Below are positions 11,828 to 21,543 of a DNA stretch of 64,000 nt, piece by piece. The DNA is from Methylorubrum aminovorans (GTDB lineage: Bacteria; Pseudomonadota; Alphaproteobacteria; Rhizobiales; Beijerinckiaceae). The stretch is taken from contig NZ_BPRC01000007.1 in NCBI RefSeq assembly GCF_022179725.1, forward strand, positions 174,246-238,245, given 5' to 3'. Every line of letters begins with the position of its first letter. Position 1 is the first letter of the stretch. Made by a program: the position numbers and the translations under genes. The notes beneath the pieces are model-generated. The model was not told the origin of the DNA. It searched no databases and worked only from the letters and a program-made list of their open reading frames with translations.

Positions 11828-12669
11828 CGGACCTGTCCGGATACAAGCCGTTCGTCGCCGCCTGCGTGCAGATGCGCGGCGGGCGCGACCCTGCTGCCAA
11901 CCGCGAGGCTGCCGTGGCGGCGGTGCGTGAGGCGGCGCGCCGGGGTGCGGCCTACGTGCAGACGCCGGAAACGACCTCGCTGATCGAGCGCGACCGCACG
12001 GCTTTGTTCGAGAAGGTCGGCCCGCAGGAGCGTGACGCGACGCTCGCCGCCCTGCGCGAGGTCGCGCGGGCGGAAAAGATCGTCCTGCAGATCGGTTCGC
12101 TCGCGATCCGCGAGGGCGAGAAGATCGCCAACCGGGCCTTCCTGATCGACGCCGCGGGCGAGATCCAAGTCTCTTACGACAAGCTCCACCTCTACGACGT
12201 GGACCTGCCCAACGGCGAGAGCTGGCGCGAATCGGCGACCTATTCGGGTGGCGATTGCGCCGTGGTGGCCGAGACGCCGCTCGCCAACCTCGGGCTGACG
12301 ATCTGCTACGACATCCGCTTTCCCGCCCTCTACCGGGCGCTGGCCGAGGCCGGCGCGACGGTGATGACGGCGCCGGCCTGCTTCACCCGACAGACCGGCG
12401 AGGCGCACTGGCATATCCTGCAGCGGGCCCGCGCCATCGAGACCGGCTCGTTCATGATCTCCGCCGCGCAAGGCGGCCGGCACGAGGACGGGCGCGAGAC
12501 CTTCGGCCACTCGCTCATCGTCGATCCCTGGGGGCGCATCCTCGCCGAGGCCGAGGGCGACGCGCCGGGCCTCATCCTGGCCGAGATCGACCTCGCGCGG
12601 GTCGCGGATGCGCGCGCCCGCATTCCCACCCTGTCCCACGCGCGCAGCTTTCACGTGCGCCGCGCCTGA
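11824..12669 (+). CDS. Carbon-nitrogen hydrolase (Nit/nitrilase superfamily)
   Basis: The 281-residue protein has the Glu-Lys-Cys triad of the superfamily: Glu49 in TPETTS, Lys120 in YDKLHLYDV and Cys161 in CYDIRFP. The sequence around Cys161 and FGHSLIVDPWG match the Nit1/Nit2 branch, whose members hydrolyse deaminated glutathione (metabolite repair) or omega-amides. The start at 11824 overlaps the grxC stop (ATGA), so it is coupled to a glutathione-dependent protein, which supports a deaminated-glutathione amidase role by inference. Confidence 0.9.
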   Translation: MTDLSGYKPFVAACVQMRGGRDPAANREAAVAAVREAARRGAAYVQTPETTSLIERDRTALFEKVGPQERDATLAALREVARAEKIVLQIGSLAIREGEKIANRAFLIDAAGEIQVSYDKLHLYDVDLPNGESWRESATYSGGDCAVVAETPLANLGLTICYDIRFPALYRALAEAGATVMTAPACFTRQTGEAHWHILQRARAIETGSFMISAAQGGRHEDGRETFGHSLIVDPWGRILAEAEGDAPGLILAEIDLARVADARARIPTLSHARSFHVRRA

Positions 12670-12689
12670 ACCGTCCCCATCTCTCCGTC

Positions 12690-13184
12690 ATGATCCGCTT
12701 CACCCTCGCCTGCGACTCGGGCCACGCGTTCGAGAGCTGGTTTCCGTCCAACGCGGCCTACGACGAGCAGTCGGCCCGCGGCCTGGTCACCTGTCCGTTC
12801 TGCGACTCCCCCAAGGTCGCCAAGGCGCCGATGGCGCCGGCCGTGGCGCGGACGGATCGCGGCCGGCCCGAGACGCCCGCGCCGCAGCTTCCCGTCCCGT
12901 CAGGTTCCGGCGTGCCCCCGGCGCCGGCCGAGGCGCCGATGCCGATCCTTGCGACCGAGCCGGAGCGGCAGTTGCGCGCCCTGCTGCGGGCCGTGCGCGA
13001 GCAGGTCGTCGCGAGCGCGGAGCATGTCGGCGACCGCTTCGCCGACGAGGCACGGGCCATTCATTACGGCGACGCGGAGGGGCGCCCGATCTACGGCGAG
13101 GCGAGCCCGAAGGAGGCGCGGGCGCTCCTCGACGAGGGCATCGACGTGATGCCCCTGCCGCCAGCGCCCGACGACCGACACTGA
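12690..13184 (+). CDS. DUF1178 family protein
   Basis: The 164-residue protein starts MIRFTLACDSGHAFESWFPS and has CPFC at residues 35-38; with Cys8 this looks like a zinc-ribbon-type N-terminus. The middle is Pro/Ala-rich, and the C-terminus RFADEARAIHYGDAE..PIYGEAS is the conserved DUF1178 block. Function is unknown. It follows the nitrilase-like gene by 20 bases and is probably its operon partner. ATG at 12690 chosen because the conserved N-terminus begins there. Confidence 0.88.
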   Translation: MIRFTLACDSGHAFESWFPSNAAYDEQSARGLVTCPFCDSPKVAKAPMAPAVARTDRGRPETPAPQLPVPSGSGVPPAPAEAPMPILATEPERQLRALLRAVREQVVASAEHVGDRFADEARAIHYGDAEGRPIYGEASPKEARALLDEGIDVMPLPPAPDDRH

Positions 13185-13207
13185 GGTTCGGCTGACAGGA
13201 TGGGGGT

Positions 13208-14290
13208 TCAGACCTCGATGTGCCCGGCCGGGAAGCGGAGCTCGACGGTGGTGCCCGCCGGCTGCCGGGATCGGACGTGGTTCGTACCCCCGATCTGCCG
13301 GATGAGGGCATCGATCAGGGTCGACTCGAAGCTCCCGTTGCCGACGGTGGTGACGCCGATTCCGTCAGCTTCCACCGTCACGACCAGATCCTCTCCGTCG
13401 CGGACGACGCGCAGGACGAGCCGACCGGCCCGTGACGGGACGGCGTGCCGGATGGCGTTGGAGACGACCTCGTTGACGACCAGTGCCAGCGGTCCCGCCG
13501 CCTTCGGCCGGATACGGACGGGGGCCAGATCGAACGCGATCGCGAGATCGCTCCGGCCCGATGCCTCCACCAGCGTCTCGGCGATCTCACGGACGAGGTC
13601 GGCGAGATCGTGGCCCGCATGTTCATCCTCCGGCACGGGTTGGCGATAGAGCGCTCCGAAGGCATCGACGCGCCCGATCGCCTCGTCGAGCGCCGCGCGA
13701 ACCGCCGGATCGGCGCTGTTCCGGCTTTGAAGCGACAGCATCGCCGAGATCATCTGGAGATCGTTGCGGGCGCGGTGACCGATCTCGCGCAGCAGCAGGG
13801 CGTTGGCGTCAAGGGCGGCCCGCGTGCGGTCGCGCTCTTCGGCGAGCGCGTGGCGCTCGCTCACGTCGAGCTGCGAGGCGAAGAAGAACAGCAGCGTGCC
13901 GTCCTCGTCGTGGACGGGGCTGATGTACAGCGCATTGTGGAAGGTCGAGCCGTCCTTGCGGTAGTTCAGGACCTCGGCACTCACGTCCTGCTCGGACCGG
14001 ATCGCCGCGCGCAACCGTGCCACCGTGGCGAGATCGGTGCCCGGCCCCTGTAGGAAGCGGCAATTGCGCCCCATGACCTCCAGCCGGGTGTAGCCGGTCA
14101 GCCGCAGGAACGCGTCGTTGGCGTAGATGATCGGATTGTCGATCTGGCACGGGTCGGTGATGATCATCGCCATCCGCGTGGCCCGCACGGCCGCCGCGAA
14201 CGGATCGCCCTTGCCGGAGCGAGCGCTGGCCCGGATCCGCTCGGTCAACCGCCAATCGTCGCCAGGCTCCATCCGCTCCCGATGCCCCAA
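13208..14290 (-). CDS. LOV-domain blue-light sensor histidine kinase
   Basis: The 360-residue protein has an N-terminal LOV (PAS) domain, residues about 35-145. The flavin motif GRNCRFLQG carries the photoactive Cys77, and [22 protein letters not shown] and [11 protein letters not shown] are the other LOV signatures. The kinase half is of the HisKA_2/HWE type: [11 protein letters not shown] with His172, then [11 protein letters not shown] as N-box and a divergent G-box region ([18 protein letters not shown]). LOV kinases bind FMN and autophosphorylate on blue light. It is cytoplasmic with no membrane segment. It is divergent from msrA. No response regulator lies next to it. A second ATG six codons in (14272) is possible. 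Confidence 0.93.
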   Translation of the reverse strand: MGHRERMEPGDDWRLTERIRASARSGKGDPFAAAVRATRMAMIITDPCQIDNPIIYANDAFLRLTGYTRLEVMGRNCRFLQGPGTDLATVARLRAAIRSEQDVSAEVLNYRKDGSTFHNALYISPVHDEDGTLLFFFASQLDVSERHALAEERDRTRAALDANALLLREIGHRARNDLQMISAMLSLQSRNSADPAVRAALDEAIGRVDAFGALYRQPVPEDEHAGHDLADLVREIAETLVEASGRSDLAIAFDLAPVRIRPKAAGPLALVVNEVVSNAIRHAVPSRAGRLVLRVVRDGEDLVVTVEADGIGVTTVGNGSFESTLIDALIRQIGGTNHVRSRQPAGTTVELRFPAGHIEV

Positions 14291-14434
14291 TCCGATCGCG
14301 GCGCATTGCCGAAGGTCGTGCCTGCCGTGTTCGCCAAATCAGACGGCGATGACCATATCAAGCGAAACCGAGCTCGGCCTCCGCTGTTTCCTTGGCCGCT
14401 CACCGGGCTTGGCGATCATCGAAGGACAATAGCG

Positions 14435-15094
14435 ATGCTCCTGTTCCGCAAGCGCCCCGAGATGCCGGCGCCGTCCGAAGCGCTCCCCGGCCGGCCGCAT
14501 CCCCTGCCCACCGCCGAGCGCCACTTCGTCAACGGCAACCCTCTCAAGGGGCCTTATCCCGAGGGCATCGAGACGATCGTGCTCGGGCTCGGCTGCTTCT
14601 GGGGCGCCGAGCGCAAATTCTGGCAATTGCCGCAAGGGGTCCACGTCACCGCGGTCGGCTATGCCGGCGGCACCACGCCGAACCCGACCTACGAGGAGGT
14701 CTGTACCGGTCTCACCGGGCACAACGAGGTCGTGCTCGTGGCCTTCGATCCGGCCGTGCTGCCGCTGGAGGCCGTGCTCAAGACCTTCTTCGAGAGCCAC
14801 GACCCGACCCAGGGCTACCGCCAGGGCAACGATGTCGGCACGCAGTATCGCTCCGGGATCTACACGCGGAACGAAGCCCAGGCTGCGACAGCCCGCACGG
14901 TCCGCGACGCCTATGCGCGGGCGCTCGACGCGCGCGGCTACGGCCCGATCACGACGGAGATCGTGCCGCTCGAGACCTTCTTCTTCGCGGAAGAGTACCA
15001 CCAGCAATACCTCGCCAAGAATCCCGGCGGCTATTGCGGGCTCGGCGGAACCGGCGTGTCCTGCCCCGTGGGCGTCGGCGTGGCGGCGGAATAA
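14435..15094 (+). CDS. msrA: Peptide methionine-(S)-S-oxide reductase A
   Basis: The 219-residue protein has the catalytic GCFWG motif with Cys54, and resolving Cys201 and Cys210 near the C-terminus ([11 protein letters not shown]). EEYHQQYL near residue 187 is also conserved. It reduces the S-epimer of methionine sulfoxide in oxidised proteins. A GAAGGA motif lies 8 bases before the ATG at 14435; the longer open frame upstream overlaps the kinase promoter region and is rejected. Divergent from the LOV kinase. Confidence 0.95.
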   Translation: MLLFRKRPEMPAPSEALPGRPHPLPTAERHFVNGNPLKGPYPEGIETIVLGLGCFWGAERKFWQLPQGVHVTAVGYAGGTTPNPTYEEVCTGLTGHNEVVLVAFDPAVLPLEAVLKTFFESHDPTQGYRQGNDVGTQYRSGIYTRNEAQAATARTVRDAYARALDARGYGPITTEIVPLETFFFAEEYHQQYLAKNPGGYCGLGGTGVSCPVGVGVAAE

Positions 15095-15210
15095 TGCCCC
15101 ACCCGGATCCTGCAAGGCGACCCCAAGCTTGACCGTCTTGCGGGGCCGGAGTCCCCGTGCCAAATCCCGGCCGCTTCGGATGGCCGGGCAGATGGCCGGG
15201 GTTGAGAGAC

Positions 15211-15714
15211 ATGCTGGAACGTGGCTTCGAACGCTTCCTTTTCGCCTGCCGGTGGCTGCTGGCCCCGTTCTACGCGGCGCTGACGGTCACCCTCCTCGTC
15301 CTGCTGGTCCGGGTGCTGATGGAGCTCGGCCACGTCGTCTCGCACACGCTCGAATCGACCGAATCGCAGACTATCCTCGGCGTGCTGGCGCTCGTCGACC
15401 TGACCTTCACCGCGTCGCTGCTGATCATAGTGATCTTCTCGGGCTACGAGAATTTCGTCTCGAAGTTCGATCACACCGACCACAAGGACTGGCCCACCTG
15501 GATGGGCACGATCGACTTCAGCGGGCTCAAGCTGAAGCTGATCTCCTCCATCGTCGCGATCTCGGCGATCCAGCTCCTGAAGTCGTTCCTTGACGTGAAG
15601 AACTACAGCGACCGCGACCTCGCCTGGCTGGTGGGCATCCACATGGTCTTCGTGGTGTCCGGCCTGCTGATGGCGCTGACCGACCGGCTCTCGGCCGGAC
15701 ACCACGAGAAGTGA
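15211..15714 (+). CDS. YqhA/UPF0114 family membrane protein
   Basis: The 167-residue protein has about four predicted membrane segments (near residues 13-40, 55-80, 105-130, 135-155). LERGFERFLFACRWLLAPFY at the start and FSGYENFVSKFDH in the middle are typical of the YqhA family, whose function is unknown. The ATG at 15211 has a weak GAGAGA upstream; the open frame before it has no membrane character. It follows msrA by 116 bases and converges on the mepA gene with 7 bases between the stops. Confidence 0.88.
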   Translation: MLERGFERFLFACRWLLAPFYAALTVTLLVLLVRVLMELGHVVSHTLESTESQTILGVLALVDLTFTASLLIIVIFSGYENFVSKFDHTDHKDWPTWMGTIDFSGLKLKLISSIVAISAIQLLKSFLDVKNYSDRDLAWLVGIHMVFVVSGLLMALTDRLSAGHHEK

Positions 15715-15721
15715 GCGACGG

Positions 15722-16651
15722 CTACCGCGCGTGCAGCACCGCGCGGCAGGCGTCCGGCAGGCCGGCCAGCGTCATCGGCGGGCGGGGCTTCGGCGGCGTC
15801 TTGGGCTTGGGCGGATTCAACACGGCCGGGCTGAACCAGTAATCGAGCTCGGCGCCGCAGCCGTCGCCGGGGGGCGGGGGAGCCTGGTCGTCGCAAGAAG
15901 CTTCGCCGCCGGGGCAGGCGAGGCGGATATGGTAGTGGTAGTTGTGCCCGTACATCGGGCGCACCTTCGTGAGCCAACCGCGATCTCCGCCCGCCTCGCG
16001 GCACAAGGCCTTCTTGATCGCCGCGTTGACGAAGATGCGCGCCACCTCCGGCTGCTTGGCCGTCAGGCGGATCAACGCCGTGTGCTGGCGCGTCCAGACG
16101 TCCGGGTCGATGTCGAGCCGGTCGGAGCGCACGACGTTCGTGGCCGAGGTCTCCTCGCGCTCGGCCCGGCTCATGCGGTGATCCGGCATCGGGGTCAGCC
16201 AGACGTCCACGTCGAGGCCGAGCTGGTGCGAGGCGTGGCCGGTGAGCATCGGCCCGCCGCGGGGCTGCGACATGTCGCCGACGAGGAGCCCCGGCCAGCC
16301 GGCCTGCGGCGCGCGGGCGGCGAGCCGCTCGATGAAATCCACGAGATGAGGCGTGCCCCACATCCGGTTGCGCGAGGGCCGCATCACCTGCCAGTTTGCG
16401 CCGTCCATGGCCAGCGCCTCGCCGCCGGAGAAGCAGCCTTTGGCGTAGGAGCCGAAGGAGCGGGCCGGGCCGGCGGCCGGCCCCGTCATGCGGCCGAACA
16501 GTGCCTTGGCCGGCGTCGACGGATCGTCGGGATTGGCCAGCGGCGGCAGAGGTTTCGGGTTCACGCTGCCGCGGTCCTGCGCCGCGGCCGGCCCCAGCAG
16601 CGCCGGCAGGGCGAGAGCGAGGGCAGGGAGTGTCAGGCGGGTCAGCGGCAT
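15722..16651 (-). CDS. mepA: Penicillin-insensitive murein endopeptidase
   Basis: The 309-residue protein has a signal peptide (MPLTRLTLPALALALPALLG, cleaved after PAAA). The zinc ligands of the MepA/LAS family are visible as GHASHQLGLDVDVW and the YHYHIRLAC pair. Conserved cysteines (KGCFSGG, ALCREAG, LACPGGEASC) suggest periplasmic disulfides. It cleaves D-alanyl-meso-diaminopimelyl crosslinks in peptidoglycan. Its start region is 45 bases from an EcfG-type promoter serving the divergent PRC-barrel gene. Confidence 0.93.
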   Translation of the reverse strand: MPLTRLTLPALALALPALLGPAAAQDRGSVNPKPLPPLANPDDPSTPAKALFGRMTGPAAGPARSFGSYAKGCFSGGEALAMDGANWQVMRPSRNRMWGTPHLVDFIERLAARAPQAGWPGLLVGDMSQPRGGPMLTGHASHQLGLDVDVWLTPMPDHRMSRAEREETSATNVVRSDRLDIDPDVWTRQHTALIRLTAKQPEVARIFVNAAIKKALCREAGGDRGWLTKVRPMYGHNYHYHIRLACPGGEASCDDQAPPPPGDGCGAELDYWFSPAVLNPPKPKTPPKPRPPMTLAGLPDACRAVLHAR

Positions 16652-16696
16652 GCGCGTCGGCTCGTCTGGAATGATGGGGCAGGGACGGGAACGGCC

Positions 16697-16722
16697 GGAA
16701 CGTGCCCGGCCGCATGGGCGTT
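16697..16722 (+). promoter_or_regulatory. EcfG (general stress) promoter for the PRC-barrel gene
   Basis: GGAAC (16697-16701) and CGTT (16719-16722) are separated by exactly 17 bases, the sigma-EcfG consensus of alphaproteobacteria. The downstream ATG is 40 bases away, a normal leader length. Confidence 0.75.
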
Positions 16723-16761
16723 TTTTAAGGCAAGCTGTAACAACGTTGCAGGGTGATCGCC

Positions 16762-17163
16762 ATGGATCCGGTTCTTTCCGATCGAGCGGCCGATGCGGCC
16801 CCTCCTGCGCTGACCCACAGTCTGATCGCCAGCGACCGCGTCATCGGCACCGAGGTGCGCCGGGTGGACGGGAGCAAAGTCGGCCGCATCGAGCGGCTGA
16901 TGCTCGACAAGCGCTCGGGCCGCGTCGCCTACGCGGTGATGAGCTTCGGCGGATTCCTCGGCATGGGCGAGGAATATTACACGCTGCCCTGGGCGGTCCT
17001 GCGCTACGATACCGGGCTCGACGCCTACGTCGTCGACATCACCGAAGAGCAGTTGCGCGACGCGCCCGCGCGCTCGCCGGAGGGCGGCGACCCGGAGGAC
17101 GAGCGCGCCTGGGAGGAGCACGTCCACCGCTACTACAACGCGGCGCCGTATTGGGGGATCTGA
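16762..17163 (+). CDS. PRC-barrel domain protein
   Basis: The 133-residue protein has one PRC-barrel (residues about 22-100): VIGTEVRRVDGSKVGRIERL, AVMSFGGFLGMGEEYYTLPW and YVVDITEEQL. The C-terminal tail is acidic and ends in aromatic residues. PRC-barrel proteins of this size are common members of the PhyR/EcfG stress regulon in Methylobacterium and relatives, which fits the consensus EcfG promoter just upstream. Molecular function is unknown. ATG 16762 has GCAGGG upstream; a GTG at 16753 is the alternative. Confidence 0.88.
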   Translation: MDPVLSDRAADAAPPALTHSLIASDRVIGTEVRRVDGSKVGRIERLMLDKRSGRVAYAVMSFGGFLGMGEEYYTLPWAVLRYDTGLDAYVVDITEEQLRDAPARSPEGGDPEDERAWEEHVHRYYNAAPYWGI

Positions 17164-17185
17164 GGACGCCCTCGCCGAAGCGCGT

Positions 17186-17533
17186 TCAAGGCCGCGTCAA
17201 AAACCCGATCGGCTCCCGCGGCGGCTGGCCGAGCCAGACCAGCACCGCCCCAAGGCCGAGTCCGAACAGGGCTGCCGGAACGAGGCCGAGCGGCGTCAGC
17301 AGCACCGTCTCCACCCAGGGCGCCCCCTGCCGGATCGTGGCGCCGAGAGCACTCATCCGCTCCTGCGGCAGGGACTGGATCAGTTCGGCGAGGCTCGTCA
17401 CCCGCAGGCCGTTATTGGCGATGGAGCGGGCGCCATCGTAGCAGAGCTGCACGAAGCCGGCCGCCATCACCACGAGCCCGAGCGCCCGGCTGAGGAACGG
17501 CAATCCGAGGAAACGGGAGACGGTTCGCAGCAT
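17186..17533 (-). CDS. Small membrane protein, unknown function
   Basis: The 115-residue protein has two predicted membrane segments, residues about 12-32 and 80-102, joined by a loop with LAELIQSLPQERMSALGATI. I do not recognise the family. It starts at ATG 17533 and lies 71 bases after nhaA on the same strand, so it may be cotranscribed with the antiporter. A longer open frame upstream of 17533 runs through nhaA in another phase and is not coding. Confidence 0.65.
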   Translation of the reverse strand: MLRTVSRFLGLPFLSRALGLVVMAAGFVQLCYDGARSIANNGLRVTSLAELIQSLPQERMSALGATIRQGAPWVETVLLTPLGLVPAALFGLGLGAVLVWLGQPPREPIGFLTRP

Positions 17534-17604
17534 GTTCGCCCTCGCGCGGAGGCGGCTGGCCCGCCACCGCGACGCTTCCGGCCTGAGTAGGCCGAGGCCG
17601 CCGC

Positions 17605-18846
17605 TCAAGGCAAGCCGGCCGACCCGGCTCCGGCCTCCTGTCGCGGCGTCGCCTCTCGCGGCGCCGCGCGGGCGAGCAGCACGGCCCCGAACAGCGCCGA
17701 GAGCAGCGAGCCGCCGAGCACGCCGAGCTTGGTCTCGGTCTCGTGCAGTCCGTCGGTGAAGGCGAGCGCGCCGATGAACAGGCTCATGGTGAAGCCGATG
17801 CCGCACAGGAGCGCGACGCCGTAGACCTGAACCCAGGTTGCCCCCGCCGGGCGCGTGACGAGGCCCAGCGCGGCGGCGAGCCGCACGCTCGCGAAGATGC
17901 CGATCTGCTTGCCGAGGAACAGGCCGAGCGCGACGCCGAGGGTGACGGGCTCGATCAAGGCCCGCGCCGGCAGGCCCAGCAGCGTCACCCCGGCATTGGC
18001 GAAGCCGAAGATCGGCACGATCAGGAAGGCGACCCAGGGGGCGAGGGCGTGCTCCAGCCTGTGCAGGGGCGAGGTCGTGTCCTCCGGCCGGCCCGGGCTC
18101 GGGCGGATCGGCACGAACAGGGCGAGCAGCACCCCGGCCACCGTGGCGTGGACGCCGGAGCGCAGCACGAAGACCCAGAGCACGAGGCCCGCGAGCAGAT
18201 ACGGCAGGAGCGCGCGCACGCCGAGCCGGTTGAGCGCGAACAGCACCGCCAGCATCCCGGCGGAGGCCGCCAGCATCGTCGCGTCGAGCTGCCCAGTATA
18301 GAACAGCGCAATGATGACCACGGCGCCGAGATCGTCGACGATGGCCACCGCCGACAGGAAGATCTTGAGCGAGATCGGCACGCGCGAGCCCAGCAGCGCC
18401 AGGACGCCGAGCGCGAAGGCGATGTCGGTGGCCGCGGGGATCGCCCAGCCCCGGGCGCTGGGCTGGCCGGCGTTGAAGGCGAGGTAGACGAGCGCCGGCA
18501 CGGCCATGCCTGCAGCGGCGGCGAGGCCCGGCAGCACCCGGTCGGGCCAGGTGCGCAGGCGCCCGTCCAAACCCTCGCGCTTGATCTCGAGGCCGACGAG
18601 CAGGAAGAACACGACCATCAGGCCGTCGTTGATCCAGTGCATTAGGCTCAAGGGGCCGAGATAGATGTGAAGGACGTCGTGATAGGTCTGCGCCAGGGGC
18701 GAGTTGGCGACCACGAGCGCGGCGCCCGCGGCGGCCATGAGCACGATGCCGCCGGCCGCCTCGTTGGTGAGGAAGCGGCGCGTCGCCGAGAGCGGGCGAA
18801 GCAGGGGACGCGGCAAGGCGCGAACGGAGCGAGGCGGCGACTTCAT
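17605..18846 (-). CDS. nhaA: Na+/H+ antiporter NhaA
   Basis: The 413-residue membrane protein has about 11-12 hydrophobic segments. The transport-site region [15 protein letters not shown] contains the conserved Asp, followed by [16 protein letters not shown] with the Asp-Asp pair. [20 protein letters not shown] is also a family signature. It exchanges cytoplasmic Na+ for external protons for pH and sodium homeostasis. Length is normal. The start at 18846 lies 55 bases after the tlpA stop, so tlpA-nhaA may form one unit. Confidence 0.95.
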   Translation of the reverse strand: MKSPPRSVRALPRPLLRPLSATRRFLTNEAAGGIVLMAAAGAALVVANSPLAQTYHDVLHIYLGPLSLMHWINDGLMVVFFLLVGLEIKREGLDGRLRTWPDRVLPGLAAAAGMAVPALVYLAFNAGQPSARGWAIPAATDIAFALGVLALLGSRVPISLKIFLSAVAIVDDLGAVVIIALFYTGQLDATMLAASAGMLAVLFALNRLGVRALLPYLLAGLVLWVFVLRSGVHATVAGVLLALFVPIRPSPGRPEDTTSPLHRLEHALAPWVAFLIVPIFGFANAGVTLLGLPARALIEPVTLGVALGLFLGKQIGIFASVRLAAALGLVTRPAGATWVQVYGVALLCGIGFTMSLFIGALAFTDGLHETETKLGVLGGSLLSALFGAVLLARAAPREATPRQEAGAGSAGLP

Positions 18847-18901
18847 GCCGCCGGGATGCCCGCCAGAGACCGGAGCCGCAACCCGGCGGGCACGAAAATG
18901 A

Positions 18902-19552
18902 TCACGCGGCGGGTGCCAGCGCCGCCCGGATCAGCCGCTTGCCGTCCTCTCTCGACCATTCCGCCGGCCCCTTCATCACGCCGAGCGTGCAGCCCTTGGC
19001 ATCGATTAGCATCGTCGTCGGCAGACCCGTCGAGCCGACCGCGGACTGGATCGCCGGCAGCACCTTGCCCTCGGGATCGCCGTAATAGGTCAGGTGGGTG
19101 ATACCGTTGGCCTTGAACCAGGCCGGCGGCTTGTCGAGGTTGCGGGTCTCGACATTGATCGCCACCACCTGGAAGGCGTCGCCGCCGAGTTCGGCCTGGA
19201 GACGGTCGAGGGCCGGCATCTCGGCCTTGCAGGGGGCGCACCACGTCGCCCACAGGTTCACCAGCAGCAGTTTCCCGCGCAAGGCAGCGAGGTCGGTCGG
19301 CGCCCCGTCCGGCCCCTTGAAGACGACGGCCGGCGCCGGCTTCGGGGCGGCCGAAGCGTCGAAGGCCGCGACCTCGCCGCGGGCGAGCGGCGCCAGCCGC
19401 GCCGCCACAGGCGCCGCCTCGGCGCAGGGACCCGTGGCCACGAGGTTGCCGAGGTTCGAGCCCGTCCCGTATAGGGCGAGGCCGCCGACGAGGACGGCGG
19501 CAAGGGCGCCGCCGGCAAGGATGACGGTAGGAATGTTCGGGGTCGCCTTCAC
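18902..19552 (-). CDS. tlpA: TlpA-type membrane-anchored thiol:disulfide reductase
   Basis: The 216-residue protein has an N-terminal membrane anchor (residues about 8-28) and a periplasmic thioredoxin fold. The redox motif WCAPC is in [14 protein letters not shown], with the cis-Pro in [10 protein letters not shown]. Family members keep cysteines reduced for cytochrome c and cytochrome oxidase assembly. The start is GTG at 19552. It diverges from argH with 39 bases between starts, a gene order seen in many Rhizobiales. Confidence 0.9.
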   Translation of the reverse strand: MKATPNIPTVILAGGALAAVLVGGLALYGTGSNLGNLVATGPCAEAAPVAARLAPLARGEVAAFDASAAPKPAPAVVFKGPDGAPTDLAALRGKLLLVNLWATWCAPCKAEMPALDRLQAELGGDAFQVVAINVETRNLDKPPAWFKANGITHLTYYGDPEGKVLPAIQSAVGSTGLPTTMLIDAKGCTLGVMKGPAEWSREDGKRLIRAALAPAA

Positions 19553-19591
19553 GGCCGAGCCTCGTTTCGCGTGCGGAAGGTGGGATCAGCC

Positions 19592-20983
19592 ATGAGCAAC
19601 CGGATGTGGGGCGGCCGTTTCGCCAGCGGCCCGGCCGAGATCATGGAGGAGATCAACGCCTCCATCGGGTTCGACAGGCGGCTCGCGCCCCAGGACATTC
19701 GCGGCTCTCTGGCCCATGTCGCGATGCTGGGGCGCCAAGGCATCCTGCCGGCCGAGGATGTGGCAGCCATCGAAGCCGGGCTCAAGTCCGTCGAGGCGGA
19801 GATCGAGCGCGGCGAATTCGTCTTCCGGCGTGAACTCGAAGACATCCACATGGCGGTGGAGAGCCGCCTGACCGAGATCGTCGGCCCCGCCGCCGGGCGG
19901 CTCCACACGGCCCGCTCGCGCAATGATCAGGTCGCCACCGACATGCGGCTGTGGGTGCGCGACACCCTCGATGCGCTCGACGCTCAGGTCGCCGACCTGC
20001 AGCGGGCGTTGGCCGAAACCGCGCTGGAGCATGCCGGAACGGTGATGCCGGGCTTCACCCACCTGCAATCGGCCCAGCCCGTCACCTTCGGCCACCACTG
20101 CCTCGCCTATGTCGAGATGCTGGCACGCGACCGCGGCCGCTTCCGTGATGCCCGCGCGCGGCTCAACGAGTGCCCGCTCGGCGCCGCAGCGCTCGCCGGC
20201 ACCTCCTTCCCGATCGACCGGCACGCCACGGCGGCGGCGCTCGGCTTCGACCGGCCGACGGCGAACTCGCTCGATTCCGTGGCCGACCGCGACTTTGCGC
20301 TGGAATCGCTCTCCGCCGCGTCGATCTGCGCGGTCCACCTCTCGCGCTTCGCCGAGGAGCTGGTGGTGTGGACCTCGGCCCAGTTCGGCTTCGTGAAACT
20401 CTCCGACGGTTTCACCACCGGCTCGTCGATCATGCCGCAGAAGCGCAACCCCGATGCCGCCGAACTGGTGCGGGCCAAGGCCGGCCGCATCATCGGGGCG
20501 CTCACGGGCCTGCTCATCGTGATGAAGGGCCTGCCGCTCGCCTACTCAAAAGACATGCAGGAGGACAAGGAGGGCACGTTCGATGCCCTGCAATCGCTCT
20601 CCCTGTGCCTCGCCGCCATGGCCGGCATGGTGCGCGACCTCGAACCCGTGGCCGAGACGCTCAAGCGCGCGGCGGGCTCCGGCTACGCCACCGCCACCGA
20701 TCTCGCCGACTGGCTGGTGCGCGAGATGAACATGCCGTTCCGGCAGGCCCACCACGTCACCGGCCGCGTCGTCGCCGCGGCCTCCGCGCGCGGCATCGGG
20801 CTGGAGGAACTCTCCCTCGCCGACATGCAGGCGATCGAGCCGGGGATCACGCAGGCCGTCTTCGCGGTGCTCGGCGTCGAGAACTCGGTCGCGAGCCGCA
20901 CCAGCCACGGCGGCACCGCGCCGGACAACGTGCGCCGGCAGGCGGCCGCTTGGCTGGGAAAGCTCGGACCTGTGGAGAAGTAA
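19592..20983 (+). CDS. argH: Argininosuccinate lyase
   Basis: The 463-residue enzyme splits argininosuccinate into arginine and fumarate. The superfamily signature [11 protein letters not shown] lies near residue 280, with [13 protein letters not shown] near 105 and [16 protein letters not shown] near 155. ATG 19592 ([10 protein letters not shown]) is chosen because homology begins there and AGGTGGGA precedes it; ATG 19571 would add 7 residues. Divergent from tlpA. Confidence 0.96.
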   Translation: MSNRMWGGRFASGPAEIMEEINASIGFDRRLAPQDIRGSLAHVAMLGRQGILPAEDVAAIEAGLKSVEAEIERGEFVFRRELEDIHMAVESRLTEIVGPAAGRLHTARSRNDQVATDMRLWVRDTLDALDAQVADLQRALAETALEHAGTVMPGFTHLQSAQPVTFGHHCLAYVEMLARDRGRFRDARARLNECPLGAAALAGTSFPIDRHATAAALGFDRPTANSLDSVADRDFALESLSAASICAVHLSRFAEELVVWTSAQFGFVKLSDGFTTGSSIMPQKRNPDAAELVRAKAGRIIGALTGLLIVMKGLPLAYSKDMQEDKEGTFDALQSLSLCLAAMAGMVRDLEPVAETLKRAAGSGYATATDLADWLVREMNMPFRQAHHVTGRVVAAASARGIGLEELSLADMQAIEPGITQAVFAVLGVENSVASRTSHGGTAPDNVRRQAAAWLGKLGPVEK

Positions 20984-20996
20984 AAGCAGCCCTGCG

Positions 20997-21022
20997 GGAA
21001 CGGGCACGGAAAATGCGGCGTT
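20997..21022 (+). promoter_or_regulatory. EcfG (general stress) promoter for the 101-residue gene
   Basis: GGAAC (20997-21001) and CGTT (21019-21022) with a 17-base spacer match the sigma-EcfG consensus exactly. It lies 14 bases after the argH stop and 58 bases before the next ATG. Confidence 0.72.
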
Positions 21023-21080
21023 CAGGTTTCAGATAACCGAGCTTGGCTATCCGACCGTCCGAACCCGCGGAGTGCCGTCG

Positions 21081-21386
21081 ATGAACGTTGAGAGTTGGAT
21101 CACCGTCGAGGAAACGCCGGCCCTGGCCGCGCAGGCCATGGCGGTGATCGACGCCCGCCTCGCGCGCCTGACCGACACGGAGCGGGACGCCTTCTGGACC
21201 TCGATCCGCAAGGCCTACAACACCCCCTACAACGATCCGGCCAAACCCGCTCAGCCGAAGCCGGACGATCCGGTCTCGGCGCCGGCGGCCGTCGAAATCC
21301 GTCTCCCCGCGATCGATCCTTCGATCGACCTGCCGGCGGCGGCCCTCGCCTCCGCTTCGCTCGCAGCCGAGATGCGGGCGGCCTGA
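21081..21386 (+). CDS. Small hypothetical protein, probable stress-regulon member
   Basis: The 101-residue protein is not recognised. Its N-terminal 45 residues look helical (ETPALAAQAMAVIDARLARL), the middle is Pro/Lys-rich and the C-terminus is Ala-rich. No signal peptide or membrane segment. CGGAG lies about 8 bases before the ATG at 21081; a GTG at 21072 is an alternative. The consensus EcfG promoter upstream suggests induction in the general stress response. Confidence 0.7.
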   Translation: MNVESWITVEETPALAAQAMAVIDARLARLTDTERDAFWTSIRKAYNTPYNDPAKPAQPKPDDPVSAPAAVEIRLPAIDPSIDLPAAALASASLAAEMRAA

Positions 21387-21543
21387 CATCCACTCGAGGG
21401 GGAAGGCGGCCGCGCGGGGTGCGGCCTGTTGCCGTTTTCGGTTGATCGGGACAAGCGGGGCTTTCCTGTTCCGCCCAGCGTCGGCATCCTGACGCGCACG
21501 AAGACGGCCGGATCGTCCCCGCCGTCCGTACATACGAGTTGAG

